From: Bacillota bacterium
GTDB lineage: Bacteria > Bacillota > Clostridia > Acetivibrionales > DSM-1351
Assembly: GCA_023431385.1 (NCBI GenBank)
Contig: JAEYWA010000014.1
Location: 1 to 53,347 of the forward strand
Direction: 5' to 3'
Length of the DNA: 53,347 nt
In this document: positions 35,852-44,815 of the stretch, piece by piece
How positions within the stretch are numbered: the first letter of the stretch is position 1
Layout: every line of letters starts with the position of its first letter
Notes under the pieces: generated by a model
Database searches by the model: none
Told to the model about the DNA's origin: nothing
The model's input: the letters and a program-made list of their open reading frames with translations, nothing else
Position numbers and translations under genes: made by a program

Positions 35852-38002
35852 TTACACTAATTCAAAGTTGCCCATCAGTACCTGAGTACCAGTAAGCTTT
35901 ATACTTCTGGCATCGGGCTGACTACCACCAACATATACTTCAAAAATTCCAGGCTCCAGCATCAGTTCGCCATCATCAGTGACAACCATCATATCTTCTG
36001 CAGTGAGAGTAAAACTAGTCTGCTTTTGCTCCCCAGGCTTCAAACTTACTTTTTGTACACCTCTGAGCTGCCATTTGGGAGCAACTGTGGAGGTTTCAAC
36101 GTCTTTCAGATAAACCTGTACAACCTCCTTGGACTCATAGCCGCCAATGTTCTTAACCTTCACGGTACAGGTAATGCTATCTCCCGCTTTGATTTGAGTT
36201 GAGGATAACGTGAGCTCGCTGAACTCAAATCTGGTATACCCGAGGCCAAAGCCAAAGGGATAGAGTGCTTCATTCTGCATGTACTTGTAGGTTCTGTTTA
36301 TCATGGAGTAATCACGAAAATCGGGAAGCTCCTCTGTAGTTCTGTAGAAAGTGACAGGAAGTTTACCGCAGGGGCTGAAATCTCCAAACAGCATCTGAGC
36401 AATTGCTCTTCCTCCTTGGGCTCCAGGATACCAGGCCTGGACGATTGCAGGCACATTTTCATCGGCCCAGGTGACGGCCAATGCGCTACCAGATAACAAC
36501 ACAAGTATTACAGGCTTGCCGGCTGACGTTACGGCTTCAAGAAGCTGCTGCTGCAGACCGGGAAGATTCAGGTCGAACTTGTCGCCTGCTCCGTACTCAT
36601 TGCCTGCATCACCCTCTTCACCTTCAATAGTGGCATCCAAACCAAGACAAAGGACAACAACATCAGACTTCTCGGCTGCAGCTACTGCTTCAGCGATTCT
36701 GTCGTTTGGTTGTGCCAGACCTTCAACCTTGTCCTTATACAGGTGACAGCCCTGAGAATAATTTATTCTGACAGAGTCGGGAAGTATTTCTCTAATACCG
36801 TCTAATACAGTGATGTACTGCGAGGGAGTTCCGAAATAATTGCCCATGAGAGCTTCTCTGCTGTCGGCATTAGGACCAATTACTGCTATGGATTTAAGAG
36901 CATCCTTTTTAAGAGGCAGCAGATCTGCATTTTTCAAAAGTACAAGTGACTCTTTTGATGCTTTCAGAGCCAGTTCTCGGTGTTCTTTACAGTCAACTAT
37001 ATCGTAGGGGGTGTCTGCAAAAGGTACATTTTCATCCTTATCAAACATACCCAGTTTCATTCGGGTCATCATCAATCGGGAGACTGATTCATTTATCTTT
37101 TCTTCTGTAACAAGCCCTTCGTTATATGCAATCATTAGATTAAGATACATATTTCCGCAGTTTGTGTCACATCCGTTATTAACAGCAAGTGAGACTGATT
37201 CCGGGGCTGTTTTGGTTACCATGTGATATTCATGGAAGTCTTTTATTGCCCAGCAGTCTGAGGTTACATGGCCTTTAAAGCCCCAATCGTCTCTCAGAAT
37301 GTCTTTGAGCAGAGTCTTACTTCCGCAGCAGGGCTCGCCGTTGGTCCTGTTATAGGCACCCATTACAGCTTCAACCTTTGCATCCTGTACCAGCTTTTTA
37401 AAGGCTGGGAGATAGGTTTCGTACATATCCTTTTTTGAGGCTACTGCGTTGAAGCTGTGGCGTTCTCCTTCGGGGCCGCTATGTACAGCAAAGTGCTTGG
37501 CACAGGCAGCAGTTTTCAAGTATTTTTCATCACTGCCCTGAAGACCTTCTACAAATTTAATACCCAGTCTGCTGGTGAGATATGGGTCTTCACCATAGGT
37601 TTCGTGGCCGCGACCCCAGCGCGGATCTCTGAATATGTTTATATTAGGAGACCAGAAAGTTAATCCTTTATAAATGTCGTGGTCGTCTTTTCTCTGAAAT
37701 TCGTGGTACTTCGCTCTGCCTTCAGTTGAAATAACGTCGGCTATATCAAAGATAAGCTCTTCGTCAAAGGTGGCAGCCATACCTATAGCCTGAGGAAATA
37801 CAGTTGCAGTGCCGGCTCTTGCAACACCGTGGAGTGCTTCATTCCACCAGTTGTAGGACGGTATGCCTAAACGCGGTATGGCAGGAGAATTGTAAAGCAT
37901 CTGAGATGATTTTTCCTCAAGAGTCATTCTTGAAACTAAATCCTTGACTCGTTCTTCAAAGCATAAGCTTTCGTCAAGGTAAGCAGGCCTTTCGTTTGTC
38001 AT
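35852..38002 (-). CDS. Glycoside hydrolase family 3 (beta-xylosidase / beta-glucosidase type)
   Basis: 716 residues. Barrel domain with WWNEALHGVAR, FRDPRWGRGHETYGEDP, substrate-binding CAKHF (Lys169-His170) and RHSFNA, and nucleophile Asp249 in GHVTSDCWA. Second alpha/beta-sandwich domain ~365-570 with GLDATIEGEEGDAG, then a fibronectin-III-like C-terminal domain (~630-715). The NEALHGVAR/ATVFPQAIGMAATF form is the one seen in xylan beta-xylosidases. No signal peptide: it finishes xylo-oligosaccharides inside the cell. On the minus strand ATG is preceded by AAGGGAGATATT. A perfect 17-bp palindrome lies just upstream (38016-38032). Confidence 0.92.
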   Translation of the reverse strand: MTNERPAYLDESLCFEERVKDLVSRMTLEEKSSQMLYNSPAIPRLGIPSYNWWNEALHGVARAGTATVFPQAIGMAATFDEELIFDIADVISTEGRAKYHEFQRKDDHDIYKGLTFWSPNINIFRDPRWGRGHETYGEDPYLTSRLGIKFVEGLQGSDEKYLKTAACAKHFAVHSGPEGERHSFNAVASKKDMYETYLPAFKKLVQDAKVEAVMGAYNRTNGEPCCGSKTLLKDILRDDWGFKGHVTSDCWAIKDFHEYHMVTKTAPESVSLAVNNGCDTNCGNMYLNLMIAYNEGLVTEEKINESVSRLMMTRMKLGMFDKDENVPFADTPYDIVDCKEHRELALKASKESLVLLKNADLLPLKKDALKSIAVIGPNADSREALMGNYFGTPSQYITVLDGIREILPDSVRINYSQGCHLYKDKVEGLAQPNDRIAEAVAAAEKSDVVVLCLGLDATIEGEEGDAGNEYGAGDKFDLNLPGLQQQLLEAVTSAGKPVILVLLSGSALAVTWADENVPAIVQAWYPGAQGGRAIAQMLFGDFSPCGKLPVTFYRTTEELPDFRDYSMINRTYKYMQNEALYPFGFGLGYTRFEFSELTLSSTQIKAGDSITCTVKVKNIGGYESKEVVQVYLKDVETSTVAPKWQLRGVQKVSLKPGEQKQTSFTLTAEDMMVVTDDGELMLEPGIFEVYVGGSQPDARSIKLTGTQVLMGNFELV

Positions 38003-38015
38003 AATATCTCCCTTC

Positions 38016-38032
38016 TACGCGCATAGCGCGTA
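38016..38032. repeat. 17-bp palindrome upstream of the GH3 gene
   Basis: TACGCGC-ATA-GCGCGTA, 14 bases before the GH3 start codon and immediately before its ribosome site. It could be an operator or an mRNA leader hairpin. GC-rich compared with its surroundings. Confidence 0.5.
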
Positions 38033-38132
38033 CATAAATAGTAATGAACAGACATGTAGTGGCTTTTTTAGTGCGAAAGATATAGATGTCAGCGCAAACC
38101 CACGTTTCGCGCTTTTTACGCTAACCTCCAAT

Positions 38133-38167
38133 CTCTAACTTCTAACTTCTTACTTCTTACTTCTAAT
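38133..38167. repeat. Five tandem copies of a 7-bp repeat
   Basis: CTCTAAC TTCTAAC TTCTTAC TTCTTAC TTCTAAT: five consecutive heptamers in the 570-base gap between the GH3 and araA genes. A small hairpin (AGCGCAAAC...GTTTcGCGCT, 38091-38113) precedes it. No coding frame covers the repeat. Confidence 0.8.
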
Positions 38168-38317
38168 AAATACTATACTTTAGCAGAAATCAAATATCAT
38201 TTCATTTGTTGCTCTATACTATTCATTTTCTGCGGAACGGCCTGAAGTTTATTTATACTTAGAATAACCTACTTTTTCCTGACACTTCCGGGCTAAATTT
38301 TGAAATGAAACGCACAC

Positions 38318-38360
38318 AAAGAGCTTACTTGAAATTGGTGAGATTCAAGTAAGCTCTTTT
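38318..38360. terminator. Long perfect hairpin in the GH3-araA gap
   Basis: AAAGAGCTTACTTGAA and its exact complement TTCAAGTAAGCTCTTT (16 bp) around a 10-base loop, with A- and T-runs at both ends. It can terminate in both directions, but the nearest gene upstream on each strand is far, so its present role is unclear. Confidence 0.7.
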
Positions 38361-38434
38361 AACCATGCATATCATTTCTAAAATTTGTCCTCTCGCTCGG
38401 AAAGTGTTGCTAATGTTATTCATAATTATAAACA

Positions 38435-38471
38435 AAAGACAGCCACATCCATGGCGGATTCGGCTGTCTTT
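38435..38471 (-). terminator. Terminator of araA
   Basis: AAAGACAGCC and GGCTGTCTTT pair (10 bp) with an inner ATCC/GGAT pair; on the minus strand the hairpin ends in TTTTGTTT. It is ~100 bases past the araA stop on that strand. Confidence 0.75.
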
Positions 38472-38572
38472 CGCTGCGCTGGTCAGACGCATTTATAATC
38501 ACACACATGCAAAAGGCAATTTGCTTTGTGATCTAACTTATTTTATACCTGCTCTACTTCCGATGCAAGAGC

Positions 38573-40060
38573 CTATTTTAATTTCCAGGCTAGGTCATTC
38601 CATCTTAATTCATTTCGCAGCTTATGAATGGTTGTGTCCTTATTAATAAGCACGTATTCTATTCCTACCATATCAGCCCAATCGATAAGCTGTTCTGCTG
38701 TTACTACAGTAGAGAATACAGTGTGGTGAGCTCCGCCGGCATATATCCAGGCTTCGGCACCAACTTCAAGAGAAGGCTCCGGTTTCCATAGAACTCTTGC
38801 GACCGGAAGTTTTGGCATGTCTATTGTTGGTTGAACAGCCTCCACCTCTGCAATAATAAGTCTCATACGTCCGCCCATATCTATAAGTGATGCGCAGACT
38901 GCATGGCCTGAGGCGCCGTCAAATACTATTCTTGCCGGGTCGGATTTTCCTCCGATTCCCAAAGGATGTACCTCAAGGCGTGGTTTTGTGGCTGCAATAG
39001 TGGGGCAGACCTCCAACATGTGAGCACCAAGGATCATTTCTTCACCAGGTACCATGTGGTAAGTGTAATCCTCCATAAAGGAAGTTCCCTTATTTTCAGC
39101 CATAACCTTCATAACATTTGTTAATGCAGAAGTTTTCCAGTCTCCTTCACCGCTGAACCCGTAACCTCTGGACATTAAGTCCTGAACAGCCAGACCCGGC
39201 AATTGTTTCAGGCCATGCAAATCTTCAAAGGTGGTTGTAAAGGCACCTGCTCCTACCTTATCCAAAATAGCCTGGATACCAAGCTGTATTTTCGCCTGTT
39301 CTCTGATAGCATCGAATTTTTGTCCTGACTGAGCTTCAGCAGCAATATCGTACTTTACTTTATATTCTGCAACCAAAGCATCTACTTCCGCGTCGGTAAC
39401 CTTATTGACTTCAGCTGCAAGATCTCCTACGGCATATGTGTTTACAGACCAGCCAAGCTTGATCTGAGCCTCAACCTTATCGCCTTCGGTGACAGCTACT
39501 TCACGCATATTATCTCCAAATCTCACCACCTTCAGTTGACGTCCGTAAATGTAAGCCGCAGCTGTTCTCTGCCAGGCTCCTATTCTTTCACGAACTCCTA
39601 CATCCTCCCAATAGCCTGCGACAACCTTTCGGGGCATACGCAATCTAGCTCCTATAAATCCGTGCTCACGGTCACCATGGGCCGATTGATTAAGGTTCAT
39701 AAAGTCCATGTCGATTTCATTCCATGGAAGTTGACGGTTAAATTGTGTATGAAGGTGGAGATATGGCTTATTTAGCTGTGATAAACCCGCAATCCACATT
39801 TTTGAAGGAGAGAAGGTATGCATCCAGGTAATAATACCGGCGCAGTTCCTATCTGCATTTGCTTCAACCAAAACATCAGTTATTTCATCCGGGGTTGTAA
39901 CGATGGGCTTGAAAACGATTGTATATGGTATGGATGAGTCCTGGTTTAGTTTTTCAACCATTATTTTTGAATGTTCAGCAACTTGCTTCAAAGTTTCAGG
40001 TCCATACAAATGCTGACTACCTGTTATAAACCAAAAATCATACTTCTTTAAATTGAACAT
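38573..40060 (-). CDS. araA: L-arabinose isomerase
   Basis: 495 residues from the ATG at 40060-40058, chosen for the AAGGAGG just upstream on the minus strand; a longer reading from 40096 would add 12 residues before that site and across the leader. FWFITGSQHLYG, the metal-binding Glu/His pairs in SGEGDWK and MLEVCP, and AWIYAGGAHHTVFS identify AraA, the ~500-residue Mn-dependent enzyme converting L-arabinose to L-ribulose. It is divergent from araR, and an AraR box lies in its leader. It would use arabinose released by the GH51 and GH43 enzymes. Confidence 0.97.
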   Translation of the reverse strand: MFNLKKYDFWFITGSQHLYGPETLKQVAEHSKIMVEKLNQDSSIPYTIVFKPIVTTPDEITDVLVEANADRNCAGIITWMHTFSPSKMWIAGLSQLNKPYLHLHTQFNRQLPWNEIDMDFMNLNQSAHGDREHGFIGARLRMPRKVVAGYWEDVGVRERIGAWQRTAAAYIYGRQLKVVRFGDNMREVAVTEGDKVEAQIKLGWSVNTYAVGDLAAEVNKVTDAEVDALVAEYKVKYDIAAEAQSGQKFDAIREQAKIQLGIQAILDKVGAGAFTTTFEDLHGLKQLPGLAVQDLMSRGYGFSGEGDWKTSALTNVMKVMAENKGTSFMEDYTYHMVPGEEMILGAHMLEVCPTIAATKPRLEVHPLGIGGKSDPARIVFDGASGHAVCASLIDMGGRMRLIIAEVEAVQPTIDMPKLPVARVLWKPEPSLEVGAEAWIYAGGAHHTVFSTVVTAEQLIDWADMVGIEYVLINKDTTIHKLRNELRWNDLAWKLK

Positions 40061-40084
40061 TTTAAAGTCCTCCTTAACAGTTTT

Positions 40085-40100
40085 ACTTGTATGCACAAGT
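40085..40100. promoter_or_regulatory. AraR operator box 1 (araA leader)
   Basis: ACTTGTATGCACAAGT, a 16-bp palindrome similar to the Bacillus AraR box (ATTTGTACGTACAAAT). It lies just downstream of the araA -10 box, where a repressor would block initiation or elongation. Confidence 0.85.
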
Positions 40101-40110
40101 ATTTTCTTTA

Positions 40111-40139
40111 ATTGTATAGCTTTTGTATATAAAAATCAA
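40111..40139 (-). promoter_or_regulatory. araA promoter
   Basis: On the minus strand TTGATT (40139-40134), 17-base spacer, TACAAT (40116-40111). The AraR box follows 10 bases further. Confidence 0.6.
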
Positions 40140-40188
40140 TATTATTTTTACCTAAAGTATTGACTTTGCTGTTGTTGAAAAATTCTTA

Positions 40189-40217
40189 TTGAAAATGAAT
40201 ACTTGTTACTATATAAT
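40189..40217 (+). promoter_or_regulatory. araR promoter
   Basis: TTGAAA (40189-40194), 17 bases, TATAAT (40212-40217). AraR box 2 begins 10 bases downstream. Confidence 0.8.
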
Positions 40218-40226
40218 TTTTGTATT

Positions 40227-40242
40227 GATTGTATGCACAAGT
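40227..40242. promoter_or_regulatory. AraR operator box 2 (araR leader)
   Basis: GATTGTATGCACAAGT; 14 of 16 bases as in box 1. Its place between the araR -10 and start codon implies autoregulation. Confidence 0.8.
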
Positions 40243-40263
40243 TTTACTAGAGAGGGAAATTAA

Positions 40264-41376
40264 ATGCTGCAAAATGATGTCGGTCAAACAAAATATGCCA
40301 AATTAAAAGAATATATAAAAGAAGAAATAATAATGGGACGAATAAAACCCGGAGATCAGATTCCTTCTGAAAACACCTTGTCTGAGAGGCTCTCATTAAG
40401 CAGGCATACTGTCAGAAAAGCAATATCTATGCTTGTCAATGAAGGATATTTATATACAGAACACGGAAGAGGCACCTTTTGTAAGGATAGAAGTATCAGC
40501 AGGGCAAATTCAAGAAATATAGGAGTGATGACTACTTATATTTCAGAGTATATTTTCCCCAGAGTTATACAGGGAATAGATTCGGTACTGTCGGAGAAAG
40601 GCTACAGCATAATGCTTAAGAATACAGATAACGACGTTGAAAAGGAAGCCCTCTATCTCCAGGAAATACTTAACAAGGATTTGGAAGGCCTAATTATAGA
40701 ACCTACAAAAAGTTCTGTTTTTTCCAACAATGTTAAGTACTATAAGGCACTGGATGAGCATAATATACCATACATTTTTATTCATGGGGTTTATCAGCAG
40801 TTGGAAAACAAGCCCCAGATAATTCTTAATGACTCAGATGGAATGTATTTGGCTGTTAAATACCTAATTGATATGGGACATAAGGATATAGTGGGTATTT
40901 TCAAAGCAGATGATATTCAGGGGATTGAAAGGCATAAGGGCTACGCAAAGGCATTGGCGCAAGGATTTCTGCAGTATAACCCTGACAATGTAGTATGGTT
41001 TCATACCGAAGATAGAAAGATTAAGCCCTATTCATCTATTGAAGCTATGTTGAATAACGGGAAGAAGATTGATGCGATTGCCTGCTATAATGATCAGGTT
41101 GCGTTCGGAATTTATGAAAAACTAGTGGGAATGGGGCTCTCGGTACCTGATGATATTTCAATTACCGGCTTTGACGACTCCTATTATTCCACAAGTTGTC
41201 CTGTCAAACTTACCTCTGTCAGCCACCCTAAAGAATTGCTTGGAGAAATGGTTGCACAGACTTTGATGGAAATGATAGAAAAGCCTGAATTTGCAAAGAG
41301 CTCTATAAGAAAGGTCATTGAGCCTGAACTGATTGTCAGGGATTCTGTATTGGAAAAAGTGAAAATTAACAAATGA
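40264..41376 (+). CDS. araR: Arabinose repressor (GntR-type HTH fused to LacI-type sensor)
   Basis: 370 residues. Winged helix of the GntR family at ~8-75 (YIKEEIIMGRIKPGDQIPSE, LSLSRHTVRKAISMLVNEGY, TEHGRGTFC), then a LacI/periplasmic-binding-protein sensor domain (~85-365: NIGVMTTYISEYIFPRVIQG, FIHGVYQQ, ISITGFDDSYYS). This fusion is the hallmark of AraR, which releases DNA on binding L-arabinose. ATG behind AGAGGGAAATTAA. Three palindromic boxes surround the araA-araR-araD locus and the box in its own leader suggests autorepression. Confidence 0.94.
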   Translation: MLQNDVGQTKYAKLKEYIKEEIIMGRIKPGDQIPSENTLSERLSLSRHTVRKAISMLVNEGYLYTEHGRGTFCKDRSISRANSRNIGVMTTYISEYIFPRVIQGIDSVLSEKGYSIMLKNTDNDVEKEALYLQEILNKDLEGLIIEPTKSSVFSNNVKYYKALDEHNIPYIFIHGVYQQLENKPQIILNDSDGMYLAVKYLIDMGHKDIVGIFKADDIQGIERHKGYAKALAQGFLQYNPDNVVWFHTEDRKIKPYSSIEAMLNNGKKIDAIACYNDQVAFGIYEKLVGMGLSVPDDISITGFDDSYYSTSCPVKLTSVSHPKELLGEMVAQTLMEMIEKPEFAKSSIRKVIEPELIVRDSVLEKVKINK

Positions 41377-41441
41377 AGAGTGAATAGTTTTGAAAGAAAA
41401 GGGGTTATACACAGCGGATTTAACTCCTTAAAAATTAATTT

Positions 41442-41457
41442 ACATGTGTGCACAAGC
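41442..41457. promoter_or_regulatory. AraR operator box 3 (upstream of araD)
   Basis: ACATGTGTGCACAAGC matches box 1 at 13 of 16 positions, with the conserved TGCACAAG half. It is 134 bases before the araD start and upstream of a TATAAT (41540-41545), so it may act by looping or belong to a promoter not identified. Confidence 0.6.
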
Positions 41458-41575
41458 GTACATATGTTGTTGGAGCAATAAAACGGTTTATCAATGGGAA
41501 GCTGCCCAAGAGTACCTGATAAATTTTTTCGTTGTATGTTATAATAATATATACTTTTTTAGAGAGGTAAATTTC

Positions 41576-42271
41576 ATGTTATTAAAATCACTTAAGGAAG
41601 AAGTTCTGCAGGCTAATCTTGATCTGCCAAAATACGGCCTTGTTACTTTTACATGGGGAAATGTAAGCGGAGTCGACAGGGAAAAAGGTCTTATGGTAAT
41701 AAAGCCAAGCGGAGTACCTTACGAAGAGCTTAAAATAGAAGATCTTGTTGTTATGGATCTGGAAGGGAACCAGGTGGAAGGAAGCTTACGCCCTTCATCT
41801 GACACTCCTACTCATATAGTTCTGTACAATGCTTTCAAAGATATTGGGGGTGTTGTTCACACCCACTCCCCATGGGCAACTAGCTGGGCTCAGGCCGGCC
41901 GTCCCATAAGGCCTATGGGAACTACTCATGCTGATTATTTCTATGGAGAAATTCCTTGCACCAGAAGGCTCACTCAGGAGGAAATAGAAGTCGAGTATGA
42001 AAGAAATACAGGTCTTGTAATAGTTGATACCTTTAAAGACTTGAATCCCGTATATATTCCAGGCGTACTTGTGGAAGACCACGCCCCCTTCAGCTGGGGT
42101 AAAAATGCATATGAAGCGGTGCATAATGCGGTTGTTATGGAGGAAGTGGCAAAAATGGCTTTAAATACTCATGTTCTTACAGGCGGTGCTGACAATGATG
42201 TCAATCAATACCTTCTGGATAAGCACTTTATGAGAAAACACGGAGCAAATGCGTATTACGGTCAAAAGTAG
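41576..42271 (+). CDS. araD: L-ribulose-5-phosphate 4-epimerase
   Basis: 231 residues from ATG 41576, supported by AGAGAGG at 41561-41567 and by family length; the frame is open further upstream but that part covers the promoter region. Class II aldolase/AraD fold: TWGNVSG, IKPSGVPYE, SDTPTHIVLY, zinc-binding His pair in VVHTHSPWAT, and DHAPFSWG with the catalytic region. It converts L-ribulose-5-phosphate to D-xylulose-5-phosphate, the last step of arabinose entry into the pentose-phosphate pathway. The ribulokinase gene araB, usually adjacent, is absent from the window. Confidence 0.95.
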   Translation: MLLKSLKEEVLQANLDLPKYGLVTFTWGNVSGVDREKGLMVIKPSGVPYEELKIEDLVVMDLEGNQVEGSLRPSSDTPTHIVLYNAFKDIGGVVHTHSPWATSWAQAGRPIRPMGTTHADYFYGEIPCTRRLTQEEIEVEYERNTGLVIVDTFKDLNPVYIPGVLVEDHAPFSWGKNAYEAVHNAVVMEEVAKMALNTHVLTGGADNDVNQYLLDKHFMRKHGANAYYGQK

Positions 42272-42301
42272 TATTTGTTCTAAAAATATACAATGTCTTT
42301 A

Positions 42302-42337
42302 CCATAAAAAAAGTGGCTTTTGCCACTTTTTTTATGG
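42302..42337. terminator. Bidirectional terminator after araD
   Basis: CCATAAAAAAAGTGGC-TTTT-GCCACTTTTTTTATGG: perfect 16-bp stem with A- and T-runs, 30 bases after the araD stop. Confidence 0.92.
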
Positions 42338-42484
42338 CAAAAATTAAAATTATATATTTGATAAACTTTATGGTTAAAAAATCTGTATTGATACAAAATA
42401 CATATAGTAGTCATAGCGTAGAAAGTAATTCAAATTGTTTTAAATTCAACTTTACTGATTGGGTAATGAAGGGAGGTTGTACAT

Positions 42485-43384
42485 TTGGAGGGTAATGAGC
42501 TTTCGCAGCTACTGGATTGCATTAATATATTTCGTCATCTGTACGACCATATCAGGTTTGTCGACCCGGTCAATTCAAATATTATTAATTTAGGTCTTGA
42601 GAATAAGCTTGAAGAGAAAGTAGAAGAACTAAAATGTTATAATTTCTGGGGAATAAATAGAACTTGTAAAAATTGCATTTCAATGCGTGCATTTATAGAA
42701 AATAAATTCTTCATAAGAATTGAAAACCGATCAGATAGAATTTTTTTAACTATGGCTGTCCCTTTTGAATTAGAAAATAGAAAGATAGTAATTGAGTTAA
42801 TAAAGGATGCAACCGACAGTATCTTTTTTGAAAACAGCATAAGTTGCAATTTCCTGGAGTTGTTGAAAAAAATTGAAAAAATTAACAATCTAGCGCTAAA
42901 GGATGCCTTAACAGGGGTATATAATAGACGGTATATTAATGAAAAACTGCCCATTGACCTGGTGACGACAGCGGCATCTGATATTAGTCTATCGGTTATA
43001 ATGATTGATGTTGATCATTTCAAATTGGTTAATGATACCTATGGTCATCTTGTTGGGGATACAGTTCTGAAGATTTTGGCTGAAACCATACAGTCCTGCA
43101 TTAAAAGGGAGACTGACTGGGTTGCTAGATATGGAGGAGAGGAGTTTCTTATATGTCTTCCAGGAGCACAGCTTACTAAAGCTGTGGAGATAGCAGAAAA
43201 TATCAGAAAAACCATTGAAGGAAGGAAGATAAAAATCGATACTGAGGAAATCAGGGTCACTGCAAGTTTTGGCGTCAGCAGTAATAAGTACACCAAAGAC
43301 AGTAATTTTGAGGATGTAATTGACGAAGCCGACAGAATGCTTTACCAGGCTAAGAAGAATGGTAAGAACAGGGTCGAGTGGTGA
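42485..43384 (+). CDS. Diguanylate cyclase (GGDEF domain)
   Basis: 299 residues from TTG 42485, with GGGAGG eight bases upstream. The N-terminal ~135 residues form a cytoplasmic domain of unknown ligand with a CxxC pair (TCKNCISMRAF). The GGDEF domain (~140-299) starts DALTGVYNRRY, has IDVDHFKLVNDTYGH, the active loop GGEEF (217-221) and an intact inhibitory I-site RETD (208-211), so it should make cyclic di-GMP and be feedback-inhibited. No membrane segment. It stands alone between two terminator/gene borders; its target is not evident. Confidence 0.92.
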   Translation: MEGNELSQLLDCINIFRHLYDHIRFVDPVNSNIINLGLENKLEEKVEELKCYNFWGINRTCKNCISMRAFIENKFFIRIENRSDRIFLTMAVPFELENRKIVIELIKDATDSIFFENSISCNFLELLKKIEKINNLALKDALTGVYNRRYINEKLPIDLVTTAASDISLSVIMIDVDHFKLVNDTYGHLVGDTVLKILAETIQSCIKRETDWVARYGGEEFLICLPGAQLTKAVEIAENIRKTIEGRKIKIDTEEIRVTASFGVSSNKYTKDSNFEDVIDEADRMLYQAKKNGKNRVEW

Positions 43385-43511
43385 TACCTCCAGCTGTTTT
43401 ATACTGATTAATGAAGTCTAACAAGCTTTGTTTTTATGTCAACAATGAAGTATAATGAACCTTGAAATTAATTAAACAGGTGCTTTTCTAAATCAAATAA
43501 ATTTTGCCGAA

Positions 43512-44720
43512 ATGAGATATAAACCCATGAATAAGAATAAAAAAATATACTTGCTATATCTAGTAACATCACTTTTTTGGTTTTCTACCTACATATATTC
43601 ATCAATATTGCCTACTTACATAAAATCCCTTGGTGCTTCATACCTTATGGTTGGCCTTATACTAGGGTGTTATGGAGTGGGTCAGTTTGTGCTTAGAGTG
43701 CCAATAGGCATTTTATCTGATCGGCTAGGGAAAAGAAAAATATTTATAAATCTGGGTTTGTTATTTCTGATTATTTCTTCACTTGGACTATATATATTCG
43801 AACAGCCTCTGCTTATATTGATTTTCAGGTCCTTATCTGGAATTGCATCAGCGTTCTGGGTTATATTTACTGTATTGTATTCGAGCTATTTTGCGGAAAG
43901 TGAGGCTACAAAAGCAGTAGGTACATTAAATGCGTTTTGTAACGGAGGGGTACTGCTTGGGCTGCTTTTCGGAGGCTTTATTGTTGACAGCTTCGGGGTC
44001 AGATATACCTTCCTTGTATCGCTGATAGTTGCTGTTATAGGTTTGGCTGCTAGCTTTGGTATTTCGGAAAAAAAATTGCATCGAAAACCGGCTGAGGTAA
44101 AGGAACTTCTTATAGTTGTCCGTGACAGTAACTTTCAAACAATCGCAGTTATGGGAGTAATCTGCCAGTTCGTATCTTTTGCAACCGTTTATGGGTTTAC
44201 CCCGGTTGTGGCAAAAAACATTGGTGCTTCGGACTTTCAGATTGCTATGCTAACAGCCCTTTCAGCAGTTCCTGGCATTTTAGGTTCTGCACTGAGCGGA
44301 TCCTTCTTTGCAAGGAAGTTTGGAGAGCGCAGAACAATGATTTGGGGGCTGATAATAGCAGCGCTATCCTGCTGTGCAATACCATATTCAAACAATATGG
44401 TCATTCTTTCGATTTCTCAATGCATTGGCGGTTTTGGTACAGGAACGGTTTTTCCGCTGCTAATGGGGCTGAGCATAAAGAATGTTACAAACGATAAACG
44501 TGCAACTGCCATGGGTATTTTTCAGGCAATATACGGATTGGGAATATTTATGGGTCCAACCGTTGTCGGAGCGCTTACAGACGGTATCGGAATTAAATGG
44601 GGTTTTATAACGATAAGCGCAGTGGCATTATCAGGTGTTTTCGCTGCAGTGTTTTATAAGCAGAATAGTACTATTACAAAAGCAAAAAGCGAATTAAACC
44701 CAAATAACACTTCTGTCTGA
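43512..44720 (+). CDS. MFS transporter
   Basis: 402 residues with about twelve membrane helices. The loop-2 motif GILSDRLGKRK between helices 2 and 3 is the MFS signature, and the second half repeats it weakly (SGSFFARKFGERR). The substrate is unknown; drug or sugar efflux are both usual for this branch. No clear ribosome site precedes ATG 43512; ATG 43527 (MNKNKK) is an equally plausible start and gives 397 residues. Confidence 0.85.
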   Translation: MRYKPMNKNKKIYLLYLVTSLFWFSTYIYSSILPTYIKSLGASYLMVGLILGCYGVGQFVLRVPIGILSDRLGKRKIFINLGLLFLIISSLGLYIFEQPLLILIFRSLSGIASAFWVIFTVLYSSYFAESEATKAVGTLNAFCNGGVLLGLLFGGFIVDSFGVRYTFLVSLIVAVIGLAASFGISEKKLHRKPAEVKELLIVVRDSNFQTIAVMGVICQFVSFATVYGFTPVVAKNIGASDFQIAMLTALSAVPGILGSALSGSFFARKFGERRTMIWGLIIAALSCCAIPYSNNMVILSISQCIGGFGTGTVFPLLMGLSIKNVTNDKRATAMGIFQAIYGLGIFMGPTVVGALTDGIGIKWGFITISAVALSGVFAAVFYKQNSTITKAKSELNPNNTSV

Positions 44721-44815
44721 GGTTTGGTTGGGTTGAAGTGACTTGAAACGGCTAACATTTAGTAAACAAATTAATGCTATAATTATAGTTTGTTAGAATA
44801 AACAAGGAGAACTGT

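Noticed and set aside
38133..38167. Possible CRISPR-like repeat array
   Set aside because: Repeats are 7 bp, contiguous and without spacers; no cas genes nearby. It is a simple tandem repeat.
39910..39923. Possible catabolite-control (cre-like) site TGAAAACGATTGTA inside araA
   Set aside because: It misses the conserved CA end of the consensus and is inside coding sequence; one weak match in 53 kb of AT-rich DNA is not evidence.
41444..41575. Upstream extension of araD from the GTG at 41444
   Set aside because: It would run across the AraR box and TATAAT, has no ribosome site, and the added residues are not AraD-like; ATG 41576 has AGAGAGG.
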